Shown here: positions 52,543-62,044 of the stretch, piece after piece
How positions within the stretch are numbered: position 1 is the stretch's first letter
Layout of the letters: every line of letters starts with the position of its first letter
Assembly: GCA_002491115.1 (NCBI GenBank)
Contig: DKVI01000041.1
Location: 50,322 to 114,321, forward strand
Reading direction: 5' to 3'
DNA from: Lachnospiraceae bacterium UBA7182
GTDB lineage: Bacteria; Bacillota; Clostridia; Lachnospirales; Lachnospiraceae
Length of the DNA stretch: 64,000 nucleotides
The notes under the pieces: generated by a model
Databases searched by the model: none
Seen by the model: only the letters and a program-made list of their open reading frames with translations
What the model was told of the DNA's origin: nothing
Position numbers and translations under genes: made by a program

Positions 52543-54633
52543 ATGAATCGGTTATTTGAGGCATATTTTGAAAATAACTTAAAGAAGCTTTACGAAGTGG
52601 TAGATCAGATATTTTACAGGAATTTCGGCGGGATATCGGATAAAGATATGCCGGAGTATTATTCCGCTGCAGGTGATGTGTTAGCGGATATTGTAGTAAA
52701 TAACAGGTATGATCCGTCCAGAGGGGATTTTGATGGCTACCTGTACAACACTGTTAAATTTGCCGTTATTGACGAGTTAAAAAAGCAGCAAAGAGATAAG
52801 CGGTGTGTGAAGGTTGAGATGGTTGATGAAAGCGGGGAAATCATTCGTATGCCGTTGAAAGATATCTACCTTGATGCGCCTGTTGAGGGTTCCGAAGATC
52901 TTACAATCGGAGATACAATCCGGTCTGATTTTAATATGGATAATATTTTGGAAGAAAAAGATAATTGTCAGGATGAGCGAATAGAAAAATATCTTAACAG
53001 TTTGTCCGGTACTGCCAGGAAAATGATCGAAATGAAAATGAATGATATTCCGGTTTCGGAAATTAAAAGGAAGTTGAGATTAACTGACAGAGAATATTTC
53101 AACTATATGAATAGTGCCAGGATGAATGAAAATATTGCGCTGTTTACTAAACGGTTTAATAAATACAAGGAGGAATATAAGATGGATCATATAATACCTA
53201 TTGATGTTACGGATAATTATAGGATGGATAAATTCCCTCTTGGCAGTCTGTTAGACGATATGAGAGATGGGAAGATCAATAAGAAGCATATTTTACAGAG
53301 GAAGCCGTTTCAATGGACAGAAAGACAAAAGAATAAATTTCTGACCAGAATACTGAACGGGCAGCCTATTCCGGAGATTGTGATTTGTGAACAGATTGTC
53401 AGAGGAAAAAAGAAGTCTCATTTAATAGATGGTTTACAGAGACTGTCGTATTCTGATCTGTTCAGGGCAGACGGGATCGTAATAAAGAGTGACGGCGCAG
53501 AATTTTATGAAATTCCATACAAAGAATATAAATATGATAATAATGGAAATGTGTTGTTGGATGAAGAAGGAGACGCATTATTTGAAGAAAAAATATTTAA
53601 TGTAATCGGAAAGAAATTCAGTGATTTCCCGCAGTTTTTGAAAGAAAGGTTTAACAAATTTAATATCAATGTTACTACATATTTTAACTGTACGGATGAT
53701 CAGATTGCTTATCACATCAGGAACTACAATAACCAGGAAGGAATGAATAAAAGTCAATATGAATTTACGGGTATTGATATTGACACGGCTAACAGGATTA
53801 AAGATATTTCCGAATATCATCCGTTTTTTAAAGATGACTATGGCAAATATACCAGTAAGAACAAAGTGAAAGGAGATATAGACAAGGTAGTTGTTGAGAG
53901 TATCATGGCAATCAACTTCCTCAATGACTGGAAAAAGGAAATGAAAGACTCCTTTGCGTTTGTCAATGATAATGCTGATAGTATCATGTTTGAATCATTG
54001 AAAGACTCTCTTGACAGACTTTGTAAAGTAGTAGATAAAGAAATCAAAAACATGTTTACAGCGACAAATTCTCCCGTATGGTTTGCTGTTTTTGAAAAAT
54101 TTAAGGATTTAGATATACCGGATGAGCATTTTAAAGCATTCGTTAAATATGTGGCAGAATCATTGAACAGTCTGGAAGTTGACGGAAAATTATTTAAGGA
54201 TGTATATAAAAGCAGAAATACCAGAGACAAATCCATTGTTGTCGGAAAAGTGAACGGTCTGGTTAAGCTGATGTATGAATTTCTGAATATCGACGAAAAC
54301 AAAGCAGATCAGAAAATATATGATTCTGATGCAGAAACATTCATAGCGGAAAATGTCGGAATTGATAAGGAAACTGTTATCAAAGACCTGTCTCTTTATA
54401 ATGAAACATTGGATAATCTGGAAGAAAATACAATTAGAGACGGGTCTAAACTGTTGGAGGAGCAGAACAGACGGTCGCTGCTGGCAATGGTTGCATATTC
54501 GTATGTGCAGGATACAGATTTGGACGAGTGGATGGCTGAGTATGCGAAAAAAAATAATGCATATTTTGCAGACCAGAGAAAAAATTATTTACATATGAAA
54601 AAGAACTTGGAAAATTTTAAAGGAGGATTATAA
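52543..54633 (+). CDS. Sigma-70-like domain fused to DUF262 (ParB/GmrS-like), SOS-controlled
   Basis: A 696-residue protein with two parts. Residues 1-205 resemble a sigma factor: region 2-like YDPSRGDFDGYLYNTVKFAV followed by IDELKKQQRDKR, and a region 4-like helix-turn-helix around TARKMIEMKMNDIPVSEIKRKL. Residues about 225-330 are DUF262: ILQRKPFQWTERQKNKFL, ILNGQPIPEIV and the DGLQR motif (296-300; usual form DGQQR). The rest is helical with no DUF1524 HNH nuclease. DUF262 proteins occur in phage-defence systems such as GmrSD. AT-rich codon use and the flanking repeats suggest transfer. It may regulate the neighbouring tail genes or act in defence; both are inference. Confidence 0.75.
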   Translation: MNRLFEAYFENNLKKLYEVVDQIFYRNFGGISDKDMPEYYSAAGDVLADIVVNNRYDPSRGDFDGYLYNTVKFAVIDELKKQQRDKRCVKVEMVDESGEIIRMPLKDIYLDAPVEGSEDLTIGDTIRSDFNMDNILEEKDNCQDERIEKYLNSLSGTARKMIEMKMNDIPVSEIKRKLRLTDREYFNYMNSARMNENIALFTKRFNKYKEEYKMDHIIPIDVTDNYRMDKFPLGSLLDDMRDGKINKKHILQRKPFQWTERQKNKFLTRILNGQPIPEIVICEQIVRGKKKSHLIDGLQRLSYSDLFRADGIVIKSDGAEFYEIPYKEYKYDNNGNVLLDEEGDALFEEKIFNVIGKKFSDFPQFLKERFNKFNINVTTYFNCTDDQIAYHIRNYNNQEGMNKSQYEFTGIDIDTANRIKDISEYHPFFKDDYGKYTSKNKVKGDIDKVVVESIMAINFLNDWKKEMKDSFAFVNDNADSIMFESLKDSLDRLCKVVDKEIKNMFTATNSPVWFAVFEKFKDLDIPDEHFKAFVKYVAESLNSLEVDGKLFKDVYKSRNTRDKSIVVGKVNGLVKLMYEFLNIDENKADQKIYDSDAETFIAENVGIDKETVIKDLSLYNETLDNLEENTIRDGSKLLEEQNRRSLLAMVAYSYVQDTDLDEWMAEYAKKNNAYFADQRKNYLHMKKNLENFKGGL
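53167..53184 (+). promoter_or_regulatory. Internal ribosome-binding site and in-frame ATG
   Basis: AAGGAGG (53167-53173), eight bases, then ATG (53182-53184) in the frame of the sigma-DUF262 gene. It corresponds to residue 214, exactly between the sigma-like and DUF262 domains. A 483-residue DUF262-only product could start here. Confidence 0.6.
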
Positions 54634-54656
54634 AGACGGCCGGAAATTCAGAGCAA

Positions 54657-54703
54657 AAAGAGTGTAAGGCCCATGGGGTTGTCCAGGGTTTTACACTCTT
54701 TTT
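54657..54703 (+). terminator. Terminator repeat, copy 2 (after the sigma-DUF262 gene)
   Basis: AAAGAGTGTAAGGCC and GGGTTTTACACTC form the stem, followed by TTTTTT. It is the near-identical partner of 52354-52400. It also lies 38 bases from the end of the convergent fibre gene. Confidence 0.8.
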
Positions 54704-54741
54704 TATATAGAGGTTCGGTCATTCAAAGAATGCTATATAAT

Positions 54742-57705
54742 TTATATTCTTATCCATAAAGTAAATCCAATAGTAGCATAAGAACTGTTATAAGATCCGC
54801 CAAGATTTCCAATAACTAATGTTCCGGTGGAAGCTGTATATGTTTTTGTGATATCTTTATTTCTATTTAAGTCTCCGTTATAAAATCTTAATGTCACACA
54901 TGTTAACTCTATAAGAAAATTATTTTCTGTCAAACTGGCATATCCGGAATAATAATTATTGACTTGGATAGTTACTGATGCTTTCTTTGATTCTTTTACA
55001 TCGCACACTTTTATTAATGCAGCTGCTGCTTTTCCTGCATTAAAACCAGCGTTGTAGCTTGGTCTGCTGTCGAGAGTACCTCCGGTGTAATATCCGGCGG
55101 GAACAGAGTAAGTAGTATTTGATCCGGACCAGTTTAAATTTCCCTTTGCGATACCGGCGCATGTTAAATAGGACGGATTTGCATACCATCCGTAAGGTAT
55201 TCTGACTCTTAATTGATCGCCTGCTATCGTAAAATTTGGCAAACTGTTTGTTGGATCTCCATTTGCGTTACCTGCCCAACTTAGATTGGTTGTTCCGGTA
55301 TTGGATGTTCTGTTTGTTGCTGTACTTGATACGCCGCACACTGTATTGCCGGGGATTAATTGGGCACCGGTTAATCCAATGGTAGAAGCGACTTCACTGA
55401 GTTCCATATATTCATAGGAATTTCCGGCCCAATAACATCCGTGGTATCCTGCATCAACAGCGACCTCGAACCTGTTATTTGCGATCCTTCTGTTATTTAT
55501 TTTATTTGGGATTCCGGTCCAGTTCTTCATGGTTCCGGTTACTTTATAACCCGCAGAAGATGTAAAAGATTTTCCTGCCAGAACATTACCGGCAGCGGCG
55601 TTTCCTAGAGAATTTATCTCTATGCCGACATATCCTTCCCCATTATAATATCCGGCAGGAACCTGTAAACAGAATCTTGTTTTTTTGTCACCTGTTGAAG
55701 TGGAAGACTGGGGAATTAACCCGTTATAAACAGGTACACCAGGGTAACTGGTGTTCATTCCGCCGATCGTAGAATCCACTTTACTTCTGTCAATCATAGT
55801 GCCGGTATATTTCACACCATTTTTTCCATAAGCAGTATTTCCGGAAAGCAGGTTGCCGGCATTTTCAAGCGTCACATTTGAACTCACTAATTCTGCTAAT
55901 GTAGGGCCTGTTACTTTACCATTGCCGTTATGATACCCGGCAGGTATGGTATAAGTACCACCAGATGTTGATATAGAAGCGGTTACTGCGCCGTTATTCT
56001 TCATACTGCCGGTTATTTTAGTATCACTGTCCGTATTATAAAAAGTTTTTCCTGAAAGAACATCCGCCATAGCAGCATTTCCGCTTAAAGTGGGTTTTGT
56101 TTTTATCTTTTTTATATGATCTGCAATAATAGTTGGCGAAGTATTGGCAGCGGTAGTGACTCCCATGGATGTAACAGCCGCTGCAATTGTGTCACATCCA
56201 GTTTGAAAAGAATTTATTGTATGATCTAATAATTCCTGTACTGTCGCGTCTGTTCTAATTACGCCGAGAATACCATAGGTGTCGGTGGCTGTAATATTTT
56301 GTGCAGTTATCTCTACATCACCGGTCTCTCCATTAACTGAAGCAACTGGTGTACCTGCCAGCACATCCCATTTGCCATTCGTAGCTTCTTTATAAATATT
56401 CGCTCCGGCAGGAATGACATGACCTGGCCCTTCTTTGAAATTTTCAGTAGTTGTAAATGCATCAGAAATATTATACATATCACCATCAGACACATTAGAC
56501 AAATCTGGGAGATCTGAAAAAATAATTGTCCCCATTGGTTTAAGTGCGTTTTTTAAACTGGAAGAAATAGCTTTTATTTGCTCATAATATTTTTTTGCAT
56601 TGTCTATATCTTCGTTTTCCCGGGTTCCAGTACCTCCTACAGCGTAGCTTTTTGCTTTTGTGGAATAAGTATCCGCCTCAGTTGCACTTACAGACGCTTC
56701 CGAAGCTTTCTGTGTAGCTGTAGCAGCAGAAGTAGATGCAGAATCAGCCGATGCTCCTGCAGCGATTTTGGAAGCATTAGCATTCGTTTCAGATACCCTG
56801 GCGTTATCTTCTGATACTTTCGCATTGCCTTCGGATATTTTTGCGGCATCTTCACTATCCCTGGCATTTATTTCAGATATTTTAGCATTATCTTCAGATG
56901 TTTTAGATGCATCTTGTGAATCAGAAGCCAATCTTCTGTAATAATCTGCATTGTCCGTGTCTTCGCCTTCTCTTATACCAGTTCCTCCATGAGAATGACT
57001 CTCTGCCAACTGATAATACTCCTGGGCTTTTAATTCACCTTTTTTAAGGGTATCCTCCAATTTATCTGTAACAGTAATAGCGTGATCGGCAGCATCATTC
57101 GCATTTTGAGTTGCCGTATTTGCATTATCAATAGCTTCCTGTGTTTTCGTTTCACGTTTCGTTTCCTGGTTTTGACGTATTTGTTCATTCTCAATTCTTT
57201 CGTTTTCATTGGTTTCTAATGTTTTTTGAAAATCGTCTATATCGCTTTTTGCTTTCTCGTATCCTTCAATAAGCAATTTTACATCTTCAATAGCATTAAG
57301 AACATCATTATAATCAGCAGATTCCTCAATATGACTATTATCATGAACAGAATTTTCTACAATAAGGTCAAATTTAGTAGTTGTTATTCGCTTGCCATCT
57401 TTATGCAGAATTAGTTCACAATGAACAATACCCGCAACAACAGTCATTTGATCGGTTATATTTACGATAATTCTGTTGTCGATTAACTCTATAACTTCAT
57501 TCGTATTAATTTGAGTTTTATCAGGTTTTAATGCTTTGAAATTGATCTCTATACCGTCTGGAATTATATATTCTTCACCAGTATCGTCAATTAGCATAAT
57601 CCTAATTTTTCGCGCGTTATCATATTGTTTAACAGGTATTTTTAATAATCCGGTTCCATTGTAGAATCCGAGAGTAGCTTCCTTAGTGATTTCTATTAAT
57701 CCCAT
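54742..57705 (-). CDS. BppU-type baseplate/tail fibre (receptor-binding) protein
   Basis: A 987-residue phage protein. Residues about 1-120 match the BppU N-terminal baseplate anchor (TLGFYNGTGLLKIPVKQYDN, VHCELILHKDGKRITTTKFDL). A coiled-coil shaft (about 130-390) contains Ser/Ala/Asn repeats (SEDNAKISEINARDSEDAAK, STSAATATQKASEASVSATE). The distal half has repeated beta-rich units, each with a VLSGKTFYN / LLSGNTAYG / VLAGKSFTS core, a TGSMK or TGTM step and an IPAGYHNGNGKV-type strand. The C-terminal domain probably binds the host surface. It is the last gene of the tail module. Confidence 0.82.
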   Translation of the reverse strand: MGLIEITKEATLGFYNGTGLLKIPVKQYDNARKIRIMLIDDTGEEYIIPDGIEINFKALKPDKTQINTNEVIELIDNRIIVNITDQMTVVAGIVHCELILHKDGKRITTTKFDLIVENSVHDNSHIEESADYNDVLNAIEDVKLLIEGYEKAKSDIDDFQKTLETNENERIENEQIRQNQETKRETKTQEAIDNANTATQNANDAADHAITVTDKLEDTLKKGELKAQEYYQLAESHSHGGTGIREGEDTDNADYYRRLASDSQDASKTSEDNAKISEINARDSEDAAKISEGNAKVSEDNARVSETNANASKIAAGASADSASTSAATATQKASEASVSATEADTYSTKAKSYAVGGTGTRENEDIDNAKKYYEQIKAISSSLKNALKPMGTIIFSDLPDLSNVSDGDMYNISDAFTTTENFKEGPGHVIPAGANIYKEATNGKWDVLAGTPVASVNGETGDVEITAQNITATDTYGILGVIRTDATVQELLDHTINSFQTGCDTIAAAVTSMGVTTAANTSPTIIADHIKKIKTKPTLSGNAAMADVLSGKTFYNTDSDTKITGSMKNNGAVTASISTSGGTYTIPAGYHNGNGKVTGPTLAELVSSNVTLENAGNLLSGNTAYGKNGVKYTGTMIDRSKVDSTIGGMNTSYPGVPVYNGLIPQSSTSTGDKKTRFCLQVPAGYYNGEGYVGIEINSLGNAAAGNVLAGKSFTSSAGYKVTGTMKNWTGIPNKINNRRIANNRFEVAVDAGYHGCYWAGNSYEYMELSEVASTIGLTGAQLIPGNTVCGVSSTATNRTSNTGTTNLSWAGNANGDPTNSLPNFTIAGDQLRVRIPYGWYANPSYLTCAGIAKGNLNWSGSNTTYSVPAGYYTGGTLDSRPSYNAGFNAGKAAAALIKVCDVKESKKASVTIQVNNYYSGYASLTENNFLIELTCVTLRFYNGDLNRNKDITKTYTASTGTLVIGNLGGSYNSSYATIGFTLWIRI

Positions 57706-57708
57706 ATA

Positions 57709-57939
57709 TTACACCTCTTTTACAGTCTCATTATTTTTGGCTTCCAAATATTTGTTATATTGTTGTATTCTGGCATTTGCATCGTTTGTATATTGTGTAT
57801 TTATTTCTCCATATATCCCTTCGATTACAGAATTAATAAAAAATAAGTTCATGCCGGATTCTGCACAGTCATTCATAATCTTATTTCTCAATTCCGACAT
57901 CATAAGTTCTATTGGTTTGTTGATTTTTTCTTGATTCAT
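57709..57939 (-). CDS. Small tail-module protein, unknown
   Basis: A 76-residue, mainly helical protein (KINKPIELMMSELRNKIMND, then INSVIEGIYGEINTQYTNDA). AAGGAGATTAAA precedes the ATG at 57939; a longer frame starting at 57981 overlaps the upstream gene and is less likely. It lies three bases before the fibre gene, so the two are probably coupled. Possibly an assembly chaperone or baseplate component; no family recognised. Confidence 0.65.
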   Translation of the reverse strand: MNQEKINKPIELMMSELRNKIMNDCAESGMNLFFINSVIEGIYGEINTQYTNDANARIQQYNKYLEAKNNETVKEV

Positions 57940-57952
57940 TTTAATCTCCTTA

Positions 57953-60900
57953 CTAATTTGTCTGCTCCAATATGCATACACGTTCTTTTAATTGTTCTAT
58001 TTCTTTATGCTGGTCCTGGATTAATTTAAGTGCAGCGGGAAAAAGTATATTGATATTCCACATTTCCGGTTTTCCATTTTTATCAAGATTGCATGCAATA
58101 GGATATTTTTTATAAATATCTTCAGCAACAAAACCGATAATGTTTTTTTTATATCTTTTATCATTTCTAAAAAGATAATTATCCCTGTATTTATACGAAA
58201 CTATATTAAAATCATATAACTTTTTTGGGGAAATATCATCAGGGATATTTAAAGATATATCTTTTTTGTAACGACTCGATGAAGATGAAGATCTCATAAA
58301 GCAGCCGTTTTCATCAATATAAACGTTAGGCGAATTACTGCTTACAGAATTATAAACAGCCATGTGTTTTAATTCGGTGTTGTTTATACTAAAATCGCTG
58401 GTATATATATGTTTGCTAAAAGTATTAATCATCATTCCGGCTGGTGTATTTGTTCTTGAACCGTTAATGGTATTTATTAATATGTTATTGGAATCATATA
58501 CTTCGATTTTTCCGATCTGTATAGAATTAAAAAATTTATTGTCCATAATTCTTCCCATACTGTAAAAATAATTAAAAGTTATAGATGATATTAATTTATT
58601 ATCATCTATTTTTTCGGCTCTTTTTATTTCTCGACATAAAAAGTCAAATGGGAGTGTAAATATTACAATATTATCTCCGTCAAAATAATATGCATCGGCA
58701 CTTTCTGTTCGTCCTATTCCCCACCCTCTTATAACATATTTGTTGTTTTCATTTAAATTACTGTTGTTTTCATCAATATAATTATAATCATAATTCCAAC
58801 TCAATTCAAAATAATCAATGCCATTCATATTATATAAATAAGCTTTTATATACTGTCCGGATGATAAGGTAAATAATTTTCCTGTTTTTTCTTTTCCAAT
58901 GCTGGAATCATATGTGGCTGATGTCCAATCTCTTGATTTTACATACATTCCTTCTTTTTTTACAACAAAATAATCATCGATTGATAATCCATCATTACCA
59001 ATATACATTCCATTATTTGTTGCGATATTTGGGCTGTTTCTATAAAATCCATCTGAATTAAAATTCCATCCGGCAATGATTCCTCCTTGATTTGCAGTTA
59101 GAGTAGATGCTGATACAGTCCCAGTAAACGTCCCTGACCCATTAATGGTCAAATTCGTCCCATCCCATTTTAACTTTCCTCCTCCAAGATTAAATTTACC
59201 GTCATTCAGGCACAATATACTTCCGGCAGTATTATCAAGTTCTCTTCCTGTGACGCCATTGTAATTTTGCGAGACAATATTGCCGGTTTTTAAACATCCG
59301 CCATTTATTTTTGTGTCACCGGCACTTAATCCTGCTGTAAATGTATTGTAGCTGTAAGATAAATTATCATATTTCGTCTTTAAATCAGACATGCTACTGT
59401 CATTTGCATAACCGGCAATAACCAGTTCCGCCCCATTCCAGCTTAATCTGCCACCTGCAAATTCAAATGTACCGTCCTGTAAGTCCAGTTTGCTTCCGGT
59501 TTTGGCTTTTTCATAATTAAAGGACTGAATGTGATCCGAAAGACAATGTCCGCTTACTTTTAGTTCGCCTGTTTCCAACCCGTAAAAGACGCCGGAATTG
59601 GCGAACAGTGTGCGAAATTCTCCTTTGTTGGCGGATATTGAGTCCAGGATAATATTGGATATGGAAGTACCGAAAGTCTCCGTGGACAGGAGCGCATTGA
59701 GCATTGTGTTTGCCATTTGGACTTCGGCATCATTGGTTCCAAAGGTTCCTCCGCTGCCAGAACCGCCAAAAGAAGATGTGCTGCCGGAATAACTCAGATT
59801 TTCATTCAGCAGGTATTCAAAATCATTAATGCCTTCCAGTGATTTTGTCATCGTGGAAAATTCGATATCTATATTCTCCGTAACAATAAGAGGATTATAT
59901 TTAATGGTGATCAGCCTGACTTTTTGCAATCGTTCTTTGTGTATATCAGTATTCACATAGATAAAATTGTTTAACTTAAAATGGTCGGCGAACGGTTCAA
60001 ACTCCTCTAAATGAAAAAGATTGTCAATATTACAGGAAAATGAATATTGGGGCTGTGACACGATGTCAAGCTGCTTTACAGCATCCTGATATAATTCTTC
60101 CTGCTTGTCGACAGCGGAAGCGATATCGTCGAGATTTGTGATCGGAATATAATTGTTCTGGAAATCCGCCTCTTTGATTAACAGTTCAATCACCTGTAAA
60201 TCTTCGGTGCTAAACACTTTATTTCCGTCGTTATCAGAATATTCTTTTAGCCCTGCACTTGCTGCTAAATTTTTGCGTTTTTCATTGATCTGCTTAAGTA
60301 TAAAATCCTGTGCTTCAATTTCTTTTTTTCTTTCCAAAATAGCATTGTCGCATAATAATATGATACCTTTTTCAGTAGTCGTACCTGTCAACGAATTTAC
60401 CCTTGATGAAGTAGCATAATAGTCAAGGTAATTATTTAAAGCTGTGATATATGCTGGATATCCTGTAAATGTTTTTTGTTTGTCTAATAGTTCCAGTTCT
60501 CTCCATCCATTTTCATCCGGAGTCCGGAGTGTACCGTCTGCTCTGAAAAATTCATCTTTTCGTAAAAGTGCCGCAGCTTCAATCCAGGCCTTCCTTTTTG
60601 CTTCTAACTCATCAAGTCCGTACAGTTCCCATTCATATAACCAACCGTCGATTGATTGTACTATATGATCACCGTTATTATAAGCAGGATTTCCTCCGTC
60701 TAATACAATATAATCGCCATCATCATTTACTGTAAGATTTCCATTTATATCAGTTTTACAATACAGTTTCATGGCTTCTTTGACAGAAGGGATTATTTTA
60801 TATTGATAGGCATAGTAATCATTCCAGTAGACCGTTTCCTTTAAAGCATTTTCATCAACAGGAGTTCCGTCTGGCAGGTTATACTCATTTCTGTATATCG

Positions 60901-62044
60901 TCAATAAGGAAGCTACAGCGTTTCTGTATGCATTTAAGGATATTTTAAGCTCTTCATATTTATAGGTAGTGTAATCAATGCTGCATCCGTCGTTGGGAAC
61001 ACGGTTGATCAACTCGTTTTTGGACATGAGGGCGGTGTTATATTGTCTGGTGAAATAACTGTACCATTCCCTTCTGGTACGCTCGCCGGAAATTCCGTCA
61101 TAAGTTATTTTCTCTGTATCTCTGAAATTCATCCAGCTTTTGTACTTGTCATGCAGTTCGGGCGTCACATATTGATAATCGCCGTATTCATTTTCCGCGT
61201 TCATGAAATAATCCAGGTTAAGAATGTAATCTTCACCGAAATTTACATATGCAATACCTAAATCATTGGCGCCTTTTGGAACATATTTTGTAATGATATG
61301 TTCGCCGGAAGTTGAAGATATTTCAAAATCTTTCATAAGATTTTTCATACTTATTGTAATTCCTGTATCCTCACCCAGTGCTTCTATGGATGTAAAAGAA
61401 ATGATTTTGTTTTTTCTGTCAAAATCAAACAGTATCCTTGCCGCACTTGAGACGTCATTCATCAGGAAGGAATAAATATCCTGCGACTGTATGTCAAATC
61501 GTAATTTTTTTGAACAAAGGTCAGTGTCTGAATTGTAGGCAATCGACCATGTTGATCCTGATTTTTCAATAGCCATATGCAGCAGGCTCAGGCTGTGATT
61601 ATCATAATTTACCAGGGTAACATATTCCTGCGGTGTTTGTTTATAGCTATCGATACCGGCGGCCAGATATTCCAGGCTGTCAATTGTACCGCAGTTAACC
61701 TTGAAATTTTTTAAAATTTTGTCCTGCAGTTCGCATTCAATGGAATGAGCCGTAACACTGAGGATTTCCTGTATTCCGTCGTTTTTGCGGACAGGTGCAG
61801 AATCTATTTTAAAAAATGCACAGGTTTCTGATGTCTCCAGGTACAGTTCCATGTTCTGTGTAATGGATTCATAATAATCACTTTGCATGTAATTACCGTT
61901 TTCATCTGTCATATATTTATTCACATCAAAGGATAATTCCCAGAGATCTGCCGTGTGCGTCGTCAGGCTGCAGCTGTTTTCAATCAATCCTGTCAGTGTT
62001 CCAAGGATGATTCGGTCAGGTTTACAAAGATACAATTTTCCCAT
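57953..62044 (-). CDS. Phage minor structural/tail protein with S74 intramolecular chaperone
   Basis: A 1363-residue protein that follows Dit, the place of the Tal/baseplate hub. The N-terminal part (KLYLCKPDRIILGTLTGLIE) and mid-region fit prophage endopeptidase-tail proteins of Firmicutes. Beta-rich repeats at about 800-1050 (LKVSGHCLSDHIQS, LSAGDTKINGGCLKTGN) form a fibre-like shaft. The final 110 residues are an S74 peptidase chaperone (SSSRYKKDISLN, then IIGFVAEDIYKKYP and a trailing coiled coil EQLKERVCILEQ), which trimerises fibres and cleaves itself off. The start overlaps the Dit stop (TAATG). Confidence 0.82.
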   Translation of the reverse strand: MGKLYLCKPDRIILGTLTGLIENSCSLTTHTADLWELSFDVNKYMTDENGNYMQSDYYESITQNMELYLETSETCAFFKIDSAPVRKNDGIQEILSVTAHSIECELQDKILKNFKVNCGTIDSLEYLAAGIDSYKQTPQEYVTLVNYDNHSLSLLHMAIEKSGSTWSIAYNSDTDLCSKKLRFDIQSQDIYSFLMNDVSSAARILFDFDRKNKIISFTSIEALGEDTGITISMKNLMKDFEISSTSGEHIITKYVPKGANDLGIAYVNFGEDYILNLDYFMNAENEYGDYQYVTPELHDKYKSWMNFRDTEKITYDGISGERTRREWYSYFTRQYNTALMSKNELINRVPNDGCSIDYTTYKYEELKISLNAYRNAVASLLTIYRNEYNLPDGTPVDENALKETVYWNDYYAYQYKIIPSVKEAMKLYCKTDINGNLTVNDDGDYIVLDGGNPAYNNGDHIVQSIDGWLYEWELYGLDELEAKRKAWIEAAALLRKDEFFRADGTLRTPDENGWRELELLDKQKTFTGYPAYITALNNYLDYYATSSRVNSLTGTTTEKGIILLCDNAILERKKEIEAQDFILKQINEKRKNLAASAGLKEYSDNDGNKVFSTEDLQVIELLIKEADFQNNYIPITNLDDIASAVDKQEELYQDAVKQLDIVSQPQYSFSCNIDNLFHLEEFEPFADHFKLNNFIYVNTDIHKERLQKVRLITIKYNPLIVTENIDIEFSTMTKSLEGINDFEYLLNENLSYSGSTSSFGGSGSGGTFGTNDAEVQMANTMLNALLSTETFGTSISNIILDSISANKGEFRTLFANSGVFYGLETGELKVSGHCLSDHIQSFNYEKAKTGSKLDLQDGTFEFAGGRLSWNGAELVIAGYANDSSMSDLKTKYDNLSYSYNTFTAGLSAGDTKINGGCLKTGNIVSQNYNGVTGRELDNTAGSILCLNDGKFNLGGGKLKWDGTNLTINGSGTFTGTVSASTLTANQGGIIAGWNFNSDGFYRNSPNIATNNGMYIGNDGLSIDDYFVVKKEGMYVKSRDWTSATYDSSIGKEKTGKLFTLSSGQYIKAYLYNMNGIDYFELSWNYDYNYIDENNSNLNENNKYVIRGWGIGRTESADAYYFDGDNIVIFTLPFDFLCREIKRAEKIDDNKLISSITFNYFYSMGRIMDNKFFNSIQIGKIEVYDSNNILINTINGSRTNTPAGMMINTFSKHIYTSDFSINNTELKHMAVYNSVSSNSPNVYIDENGCFMRSSSSSSRYKKDISLNIPDDISPKKLYDFNIVSYKYRDNYLFRNDKRYKKNIIGFVAEDIYKKYPIACNLDKNGKPEMWNINILFPAALKLIQDQHKEIEQLKERVCILEQTN

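Noticed and set aside
52403..54633. A GmrSD-type type IV restriction enzyme.
   Set aside because: DUF262 is present, but no DUF1524 with an HNH motif is visible in the C-terminal part, and the N-terminus is sigma-like, which GmrS lacks.
54742..57705. A diversity-generating retroelement acting on the fibre C-terminus.
   Set aside because: No reverse transcriptase gene or template repeat is present in the window.
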